64,000 nt of DNA from Echria macrotheca (taxonomy: Eukaryota; Ascomycota; Sordariomycetes; Sordariales; Schizotheciaceae): assembly GCA_030411725.1 (NCBI GenBank), contig MU839831.1:1240001-1304000 (forward strand), given 5' to 3'. The notes below the pieces were generated by a model, which made no database searches, was not told the DNA's origin, and saw only the letters and a program-made list of their open reading frames with translations. The position numbers were made by a program, and so were the translations under genes. Shown in pieces: positions 57,379 through 64,000 of this stretch (the stretch's first letter is position 1; every line of letters begins with the position of its first letter).

Positions 57379-57669
57379 TAAGTCGCCTAAGACTTAAAAA
57401 AGTTTTAAGTCCTCCCAGGGACCCCTAAGCCATGCCAGAATGGCCTAAGCCTTGTGGGAAGCCCCCTGTAGCGGTGCTCTGTAATCCACTGTAGTAGTGC
57501 CCTGTAGCCCGGGACAGTTTACTAAAGTCGCCCGCTAAAGACCACTAATTCTACCAATCTACAGCGCTCACTTCCACTACCACAGGGGACCTGCAAACCT
57601 ACCTGCAAGCCTGCTAACACACCCGCCCGTATACCTACTTGTAACCTACTTGCAACCCTATTTGTAATG

Positions 57670-57774
57670 GGTCCTGGTAATCTAGGTCCTGGCAATCCGG
57701 ATCCTGGTAGTTTAGATCCTGGCAGTCCAGATCCTGGCAGTCCAGATCCTGGCAGTTTAGATCCTGGCGATGGC
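57670..57774 (+). repeat. 15-bp tandem repeat (about seven units)
   Basis: Seven units on the theme GATCCTGGCAGTCCA, starting GGTCCTGGTAATCTA and decaying after 57774 into GATGGCGATAGT and CCTGGTGGTGAT units. In the plus frame from an ATG at 57667 it reads as Pro-Gly-Ser-Pro-Asp repeats (102 codons in all). The minus strand is also open. I do not call a gene. Confidence 0.75.
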
Positions 57775-58039
57775 GATAGTGATGGCGATAGTCCTGGTGG
57801 TGATCCTGGTGGTGATGCTCCTGTGGTTGCGTGTGGTGCCGTGGAAAAGAGTAAGGCAATCGGACTTGGAAAATTTTCAAGGCTTGTGTGTGTGTGTGGG
57901 TGGTTGCGGTCGTTCCTTCCGTTTTTGCAACCATTCCCACCCCGATCGGAAGCAAGGACTACTAGCGTATTTTAGCCTAAGAACCCTTAATAGCAATTTA
58001 CGATCTAGAAGATTAGCTATTTGGGACTTAAAATCGAAG

Positions 58040-58062
58040 GTAGGTAGGTAGGTAGGTAGGTA
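58040..58062. repeat. GTAG microsatellite
   Basis: Five to six GTAG units in a row inside the repeat-bounded element. Similar short GTAG runs occur near 60028. Confidence 0.8.
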
Positions 58063-58208
58063 AATGGGCTGTTGAGCGGATTTAGAGGTACCTACGCTGC
58101 AAATTTATATGGTGGGGTACATGCAGCGCCTATAAGGATATAAGGCTTAGGGCCCTCTGGTAAGGCTTAAGCCCATTTGTCAAGGCTTAGGTGCCTTGTT
58201 AAGGCTTA

Positions 58209-59310
58209 TATATTTTCACCTTTTCCCGCTATGGTAGCATGGAATGGTGGGATGAGACCAATGATTATGCACCGATAAAAAACTGTGGTTTGTTGGCTTT
58301 CCACGCCGCCTATATGCTGAGCTGCGCCGACTTTAATATCAGACGATTCTGGATGGCATGTGGATTACCCCGTCGCTGGGCCCTTAGGGTTTCAAAATCG
58401 CGCTTTGCTTACATCTAGTGTTGGCGATGTGCATTCAAAGGCCAAAGAATCCCGGCAGAACGAGCTCGACTGAGAGGATCTCGGCTGGGTGGATACTAAC
58501 AATAGGTATTTATGGCAATTCTGCTTGCCGGTAGATTGAACGGATGAATCGAGGAAATTTCAGGATTTTTCTCTTGGTCAGATTTTTCAGGATGGCCTTT
58601 ATGACACCACCATTCCTAAGATCCCCCACGGGTCAGCCCACCAATCGTTCCGGTACCAGATACCTACTTAGACAGATCCGATGTGCATTATCCAAGGTGA
58701 CGAGGTGGATTGGGCTGATTATGCACAAAGTACAAGACTGATATACTAGGGGTGCATTTTAACATGGCATTTACCGTTACCAATGCACCGCACAACGATG
58801 CGGGCGTGGCGCGGAATCTGGAAGATTAGAGTGTCAACAATGGCAAGTAACACCGTGCCCTCTAAAACAACCATTTAACTGGTGAGATCATTGGTGAGAT
58901 CAAGCCGAAGGTTGGAGATATGTAGAGCGATGAGCACGCGAGGTTATTGATGCCAAAGACGTACTCTGGTTTCAAGTTTCATTGTATTCGTACCTAGGTA
59001 GATGAGGTGAATGACAGGTAACTACTCGTTGAGCTATTAGTCATAACAATTCTTGAGGAAAAGTCTACCTGGGAAGCGCAGGACGGGTGTCAGGGGCGAT
59101 GCTAATCCAACCCATTATCTCTTTTGTTATTTATGAACATGTATAGATGGTGATTTCCGGTACCAGTAAGTCACTACTAGGTAGGTAACGATGTATCCAG
59201 AAGGGCCCACTGATGGAATCAGACTCTCAATAGGTCACCACAGCTACCTAAGCATAACAGAAACCACTTTACCTGACGAGCCAAGTCCTGACGAAGGAGC
59301 AATGCAATGG
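58209..59310. other. Gene-free stretch
   Basis: About 1.1 kb right of the repeat element, AT-richer than the coding parts. No frame of interest seen. Confidence 0.6.
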
Positions 59311-59977
59311 TCATGCTCCATTCAGCACCTTGGTCCGCAAGTCGTCAATTTGAGGCCCGCTTAGTTGAGTCCCGCTCAGTACTCCTCCCGGCGGCGGGCC
59401 CGAAACCGGCGCCTGCACATCTACTATGACGCCTGTCAACACTCCTTGACCCACCTTATCCGCCACCGTTACTACCGTTCTGCCCACCTCCTTTATCACG
59501 TCCAGAAATGATCTGGCCATGGGCGGGGCGGTGACTAGTACCCCGGCCGAGTCGTCGTCCTCACCAAGGGGGGCAGTGGTGGCTGTGGGTGGGACGAAAT
59601 CCGTCACTTCGGGCGGCACGCCCTCTGACTGTGGCACGTTGGGCTTGAACGAGGTGTGGATTTCGCGGCCCTCATTCTGATCGGCTGTGTTATCTATAGG
59701 TACCAGGTAGATTCAGGATCGAGTCAGCATGCGCGACTTCGGTCTGTGGTATGGAACTGCCCAACGTACCGGGTTCCAGTGCGCTAAGGATAGAGCTGAA
59801 GATCTTCTTGCCAACCTCATCAGCTGAGGCACCGCTCTCGATCTGCTTCTGCAGCGCGATCTGGATCTGGTCGATGTACTTCTGAAAGAAGGAGTTGGGG
59901 TCGGGCGTGGAAGGAACCGTAGCGCCAGTGGCGTAAGTGGTGACAGGTGTCGGCTCCGTGTCCTTGTTGGTATCCAT
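59311..59977 (-). CDS. Unrecognised 196-aa acidic protein
   Basis: Two exons, 59977-59770 and 59693-59311, give 196 aa. The 76-nt intron has an ideal GTACGT donor, a CTGAC branch site and a TAG acceptor, and the frames agree in phase, which supports a real gene. No signal peptide or membrane segment. Residues 25-65 form an amphipathic helix (SFFQKYIDQIQIALQKQIESG, DEVGKKIFSSIL); the middle is Pro/Thr/Asp-rich and disordered; about residues 135-160 is a second helix (ARSFLDVIKEVGRTVVTVADKVGQG). I cannot assign a family. It stands alone in a gene-poor region. Confidence 0.6.
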
Positions 59978-62113
59978 GTTTCCTGTCGTCGGAACAAGAG
60001 CGAAGTATTGAGTTTGAATTAGATGGTAGGTAGGTAGTTGTGCAAGCAGACGGGAGCTCGCCTCGGAGGGACAGAATGTCAGCCGGGTACCTACTTATAC
60101 CTCGATTGCCCAGCTCGCACTTTTGAACCTACTTTTCAAAACCCCTCCGCATGATCAGATGGGGGTGTGAGATGTATCTCTTAGCTTCTACGGTTGGCAT
60201 TTTCAGCTCAGCCGAGGACGCTGAAAGAGGAAAGTTGTGGCTTGAAGGAGTCGAAGCTTAGCACGGCATACCCAATCACAGGAGCAATGTCCGGCAGCGA
60301 GCGTTCTAGGCCGACACAGGCTCTGCGGCTTTCGCAGTTCTTGGCTGCAGCGAGACAACTTCATGCATGTGGGCATCACTCTGCTGGCGGCAAAGCCAAT
60401 CACCTTATCTATGTAACGCCTTCCGCAGCAGCAAGAACATCTGATACCAGCTTCTGGCCGCTTAAGCTTTTGCTGAGCAGACCTGGTGGGCTAGCAGCCG
60501 CCAGGGCCATGTCCTTCCCGCAGAAGACGCCCCTGCCGACGACGGTGCTTACCATTATGAGCTGGTTGGTTTTATATCTTGTTAGGAGGTATTGATAAAA
60601 GTACCAATTTAATAGGTAGATACTTAAAAAGAGTTACACACTCCGTAGAGTCATTGGGGTATCGAGCCGTAGGCCCCTTAAGGGGGTGTTTCGAGCATCC
60701 ATCCAGGTGGAGCGCACGAACTGTGATGGAAGCCGAATCCAAGCATTATTATGGCGCCACCAAGGCGTTTGCGAGATGAGTTAACGACCATGAAGACTGG
60801 GAGCTCCCCCTTCTATATTCTCCTCCGGGCTCAGAGTCACGCTGATAAACCAAAGAGGTACATACCTAGGTGCCTAGTCAGCCAACTGCGCCAACGTTGA
60901 GTCCCCGCTCAAGTGCGAACAAAGTTTTGGGGAAGCAACGGGCTGCAATTTCGGGTCTTGGTGACGGGAAGATGCATATCCAACTTCATCACGTCGTGTC
61001 CCAGGGCAAAATTTGTTATCTACAGTTCAGCCAAACCTGGGTGACATGAAGCCAAGTCAATTGCGCATTCGAGGACAGGAAGGGAGGGGGAGGGATGTTA
61101 AGCCAATAAAGTCCCCCCACCCCTCGAGTTACTGGCTCCGGGAGCTCCACGTAAACCCAAGGGAGGGCGCTGTCACCCATGCACATTCAAGGCGGGCAAG
61201 TCCATCATTGGTTCATAGTCTTTTACACACACACCCATTCTATCCCCAGGTTTGAATACTTCCAGGTTAGAATACGTCTTCATCTTTTGCACCCCAATCA
61301 CACTCGCAGTCCAAATGGCGGATTCGATCATGATTATAGGCCTGTTCCGGTTTTCTGGTAAAGTGTCCAATATCTCAGTGACATAAGAGTTGAATTTATT
61401 GAAGTGAACGACCCCAGCGTCAGACGGCACCTTATGGTTGCTCGTCAAGACAAGGACTGAATTTCTGTCTACCTCTCTACCTGCGTGGCACTTACCCTAA
61501 CAAGGTCTTCCTACCAGCATCAGACAGACCTTTATCAAATTGGGCATCAAAACCACCCACTTCGTGCAAACAAAGTGTAAAAGCAGAATCTCATAGTCAA
61601 ATGCATCCGAGCCCTCAGCTCCAACGTCCTCGGCAAGAGATCAAATACAGGATAGGTAGCAAAAAAAGAAGCGCGTACCTCCTTACTTGCAACCGAGTAC
61701 CAGCAATTAGACATCGATCTGCCAAAGCTTCTTGCAATACTTAAATGGTCGAAGAAAGTAGAAACTAGCCGCTTTTCCTTCCAAACGATAAAGAAACCGT
61801 TGAAGATTGAGGCACTGTGAACGGTTAAATAGGCTTAACATCAAACTCACGCAAATTACGTAAAGGTTAGGTAGTTTCTTGGATTCAAACATCGGCCTCA
61901 TTATATCCGTCATCATCTGCGAAAAGAGACCGGGTTTTTGATAGTATAGTAGCATTGGCACTGAGCATTTCGACGACAATAAGATGTTTTGCATTTCCAC
62001 GAGAAAAAAAAAAGAAAAACAAGAAAAACAAGAAAAACATCGTGGAAACATAAGTTGCTTGACAAATATGACAGGTTTCAATCCATTCCCTCGGACCGGT
62101 ACCGATCCCACCA
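59978..62113. other. Gene-free stretch of 2.1 kb
   Basis: Only short frames. It contains the promoter of the 196-aa gene, short GTAG runs near 60028 and the A-rich repeat at 62003. Nothing else seen. Confidence 0.55.
62003..62038. repeat. A-rich tandem repeat (AAGAAAAAC)
   Basis: A purine run followed by three copies of ACAAGAAAA-type units. Simple sequence with no coding sense. Confidence 0.75.
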
Positions 62114-62647
62114 CTATTCCGTACCTTGTGGCCTTGGTTGAATACTGCAGCTGACGCTGCCTCCAGGGACTGAGTCATAGATAGCATCGGCATATCTGTG
62201 CCAGTCTATCCCGGCTTGATGTGGAAGACGGCTTCCCTTAAGCCAATTCCCAAGAGTCGTGGCCATGGACGCAGCCGCCATCCGACAGACGAAATCTTCC
62301 TTCCCCAGGTAATAAACAGTAGACTCCATGATCTCATAGTATTCAAGCCGATCTTTAAGCTGTACATGTAATCCCCATGTTTGGATTGGCACGACGCTGC
62401 GCCTACAACTTTGCACGAAGTCGTCGTGCCAAGATCTTCGACAGTAGTGCATTGGTCGGCAATCCTCTCCCACGCTCTCTGGGTCTTGATCAATGTATTT
62501 GGCGCAAGTGTCGGACGCCCAAGCGTCCTTTCCGGGGCTGAAAGATACTCTGATATATCGATCCAGGCTTTTGATCATCTCCTCTTGAGCCATGTACTGA
62601 TGTGATAGTGACACGCTAGGGCCCGGAGCGATAGCATGGCCTTGCAC
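62114..62647 (-). CDS. Doubtful hypothetical protein, 177 codons
   Basis: An open frame with helical, amphipathic content (QEEMIKSLDRYIRVSFSPGKD, LKDRLEYYEIMESTVYYLGKED) and seven Cys. No family, signal peptide or membrane segment is recognised, and I found no convincing exon partner on either side. It is longer than most frames in this gene-poor stretch and is not a shadow of another gene. It could be a real gene, a fragment of a larger one, or chance. Confidence 0.3.
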   Translation of the reverse strand: MQGHAIAPGPSVSLSHQYMAQEEMIKSLDRYIRVSFSPGKDAWASDTCAKYIDQDPESVGEDCRPMHYCRRSWHDDFVQSCRRSVVPIQTWGLHVQLKDRLEYYEIMESTVYYLGKEDFVCRMAAASMATTLGNWLKGSRLPHQAGIDWHRYADAIYDSVPGGSVSCSIQPRPQGTE

Positions 62648-63021
62648 TGCGAACCGTGGTGCGAAATCATTTGGCCGGTTGCCGTGTGTTTTTTTTCTCG
62701 CTTGCGTTTGCCGGATGCTGGTTGCCAGATCAAGCCATGACCGGCAGTCCGAGTCCGGTTCAGTCTCAGAACCACCTGCCTAGACCGGCATCGCAAGCTC
62801 CAGCCATGGCCCATCAACGGACCAATGAACCCCCGCATTCGACAGCCTGTTACGACGCTGATGACGCCGGCCTGGCCGCCTGTATGACTCGTCTCGCCAC
62901 GTAACCATTAATACCCCTTTGACTTCTAAACGCAATAAAAACACCAACCCCATCATTAACGCCAACACGCAGACCTCTATCAAGGCCTCAGCGGAGTCCT
63001 CGCCCCAAAATCAGCACCGAA
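62648..63021. other. Intergenic, GNAT promoter
   Basis: The 5' flank of the acetyltransferase gene, with a CAAC/ACCA-rich leader just before its ATG. Nothing else seen. Confidence 0.6.
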
Positions 63022-63675
63022 ATGACCACACCTCAACCCCAATTCCACATCCGCGACGCCGTCTCCTCCCCCTCCAATACCGACGCCCACTACATCCTCT
63101 CAGCCTTCGACTCCTGCATCCCGCACCTCGCCACCATCGGCAGCGCCACGCAATGGGGCTCCGAACCTTTCTCCTCCCGCCCCAACATTCTCAGCCGTCC
63201 CGTCTCCGCCATCGCCGCGGCGGAGACGTATCGCACCAAGGGCGAGGGTGATCCTGTACGGGTGTTTATTATTGAAGTTCCCGGGGGTCCGGAACAGGAG
63301 AATATCCAACTCGGCGCGGCAATCTACAAGGCGAATTGGTTTCCAGAGTACATCAAATCCCAGCCTCAATTCCGAGACGCGGTCAAGGCACAGAAGAAGT
63401 GGATGTACCTTGACATGCTGGTGACGGAATTCAGCGCTAGAACGGAAGGCAAGCGGAAGGGCGCCGGCGCGGCGCTGGTCAGGAGAGGCAGGGAGTGGGC
63501 GCGGGAGGAAGGGTTTGATGTCATGTATGTTGATTGCTGGGCGGGGAATGAAGGAAAGCTGGTGCGGTTTTATGAGAGCCAAGGGTTCAAGCGCGTGGGC
63601 GCGTTTGAAGTGGAGAAACCGGACACGGGGGAGAAGTGGCCGGGCATGTTCTTGAAGATGGACTTGACCCGGTAA
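63022..63675 (+). CDS. GNAT-family N-acetyltransferase
   Basis: Single exon, 217 aa. It has the GNAT fold in order: an N-terminal helix region (HYILSAFDSCIPHLATIGSATQWG), strand beta-4 with KKWMYLDMLVTE, the acetyl-CoA pyrophosphate loop GKRKGAGAALVRRGREWA (motif A, about residues 144-160), and strand beta-5 with VMYVDCWAGNEGKLVRFYESQGFKRVGAFEV (motif B). It moves acetyl groups from acetyl-CoA to an amine; the acceptor is unknown. The length is normal, with no targeting signal. It faces the truncated gene at the right edge. Confidence 0.92.
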   Translation: MTTPQPQFHIRDAVSSPSNTDAHYILSAFDSCIPHLATIGSATQWGSEPFSSRPNILSRPVSAIAAAETYRTKGEGDPVRVFIIEVPGGPEQENIQLGAAIYKANWFPEYIKSQPQFRDAVKAQKKWMYLDMLVTEFSARTEGKRKGAGAALVRRGREWAREEGFDVMYVDCWAGNEGKLVRFYESQGFKRVGAFEVEKPDTGEKWPGMFLKMDLTR

Positions 63676-63828
63676 GATCGGCGATGTTCCTGCCTATTTT
63701 GCTGCCTCGCGCCAGACCCTTTTTTTGTGTAGCCATCGGGCGTCGAACCAACAATGGGTCATGACGGAGGAAACCACAATTTGACTGATTTTGTTCTTCA
63801 AATTAACATACACATGATTACATCGCCA

Positions 63829-64000
63829 TCACCCAACCCGATCCATCCGTAACCTCAGTGCCGCATTCTCCACAGCCGTCACCTTCCCACTCGCATCCAA
63901 ATCAAAGATGAACAAATCCAGCGGCCGACTGCCATACACCACAGCCGTGACGCCCACCCACGTCGCGCAGTCCGACGCATAGCTCCCATTCATCGGCGGC
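63829..64000 (-). CDS. C-terminal part of a gene cut by the window edge
   Basis: The minus strand is open from the window end to a TGA at 63829-63831 and encodes 56 residues with good coding character (SDCATWVGVTAVVYGSRPLD, LFIFDLDASGKVTAVENAAL). The alternation suggests the last strands and helix of a domain. No family is recognisable from this fragment. The start lies beyond 64000. Confidence 0.55.
   Translation of the reverse strand, partial: PPMNGSYASDCATWVGVTAVVYGSRPLDLFIFDLDASGKVTAVENAALRLRMDRVG

Larger units (their letters stand above)
57379..58208. mobile_element. Possible transposon relic bounded by inverted arrays of 20-bp repeats
   Basis: On the right, AAGGCTTA recurs at 58142, 58162, 58182 and 58201, a 20-bp period. 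On the left its complement (CTAAGCC or close forms) occurs at 57387, 57406, 57425 and 57445, again about 20 bp apart and in the opposite orientation. The two arrays enclose about 700 bp with a 15-bp coding-like repeat and a GTAG microsatellite. Subterminal inverted repeat arrays are typical of DNA transposons or MITEs. No transposase was found and the target duplication is unclear. Confidence 0.5.

Noticed and set aside
1..64000. CRISPR arrays, bacterial operons, rRNA
   Set aside because: No regular spacer-repeat arrays, Shine-Dalgarno-led gene trains or rRNA-like sequence; the gene structures are eukaryotic.

Overview
The window is nuclear DNA of a filamentous ascomycete (Pezizomycotina, probably Sordariomycetes). 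Coding frames are split by short introns of about 45-80 nt with GTRNGT donors, CTRAC-type branch sites and YAG acceptors. The gene set contains families typical of or confined to these fungi: a class II hydrophobin, CON-6, HET-domain proteins, DUF3176 and a Helo-like N-terminal domain. No rRNA, CRISPR array, bacterial feature or convincing tRNA was seen. Functions are assigned from motifs read by eye; no database search was run. Exon coordinates come from joining frames at splice signals so that conserved motifs stay continuous.

Left part (0-10 kb), accessory or surface-oriented: a Helo-like/beta-propeller protein (170-2363), a dienelactone hydrolase (2564-3355, minus), a Gly/Ser-rich class II hydrophobin (3834-4426, minus), a HET-domain protein (4946-6293, minus), a secreted type-B carboxylesterase (7297-8961) and a small secreted Cys-containing protein (9648-10196).

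Middle-left (10-28 kb): a large unrecognised helical-repeat protein (10522-13110, minus), a CON-6 protein (14016-14331), an ammonium transporter (15414-17007, minus) followed by about 7.4 kb without a credible gene but with a cluster of GATA sites, then a large E2 ubiquitin-conjugating enzyme with an N-terminal Cys-rich region (24469-28064).

Core housekeeping block (29-48 kb): cyclin H of TFIIH (29038-30465, minus), two BAR-domain proteins, one endophilin-like (31015-32486, minus) and one Rvs161-type (35166-36162, minus), peptidyl-tRNA hydrolase with a possible mitochondrial start (36887-37516), a TauD-type dioxygenase (40573-41836, minus), a GH47 alpha-mannosidase (42455-44278, minus), a dual-specificity phosphatase (44871-45476), a chromate-type ion transporter (45625-47174, minus) and a divergent TFIIA small subunit (47985-48335).

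Right part (49-64 kb), again accessory: a HET-related membrane protein with a 75-codon ORF just upstream (49214-52370, minus), a CorA-like membrane protein (53214-54684), a DUF3176 membrane protein (54777-56893, minus), a repeat-bounded possible transposon relic (about 57.38-58.21 kb), an unrecognised 196-aa protein (59311-59977, minus), a doubtful ORF (62114-62647, minus), a GNAT acetyltransferase (63022-63675) and the C-terminus of a gene cut by the right edge. The genes do not form one obvious pathway. The best candidates for unusual biology are the E2 with its zinc-ribbon-like front end, the Helo-like protein without NACHT, the tandem ORF ahead of the HET-like gene, and the inverted 20-bp repeat element.
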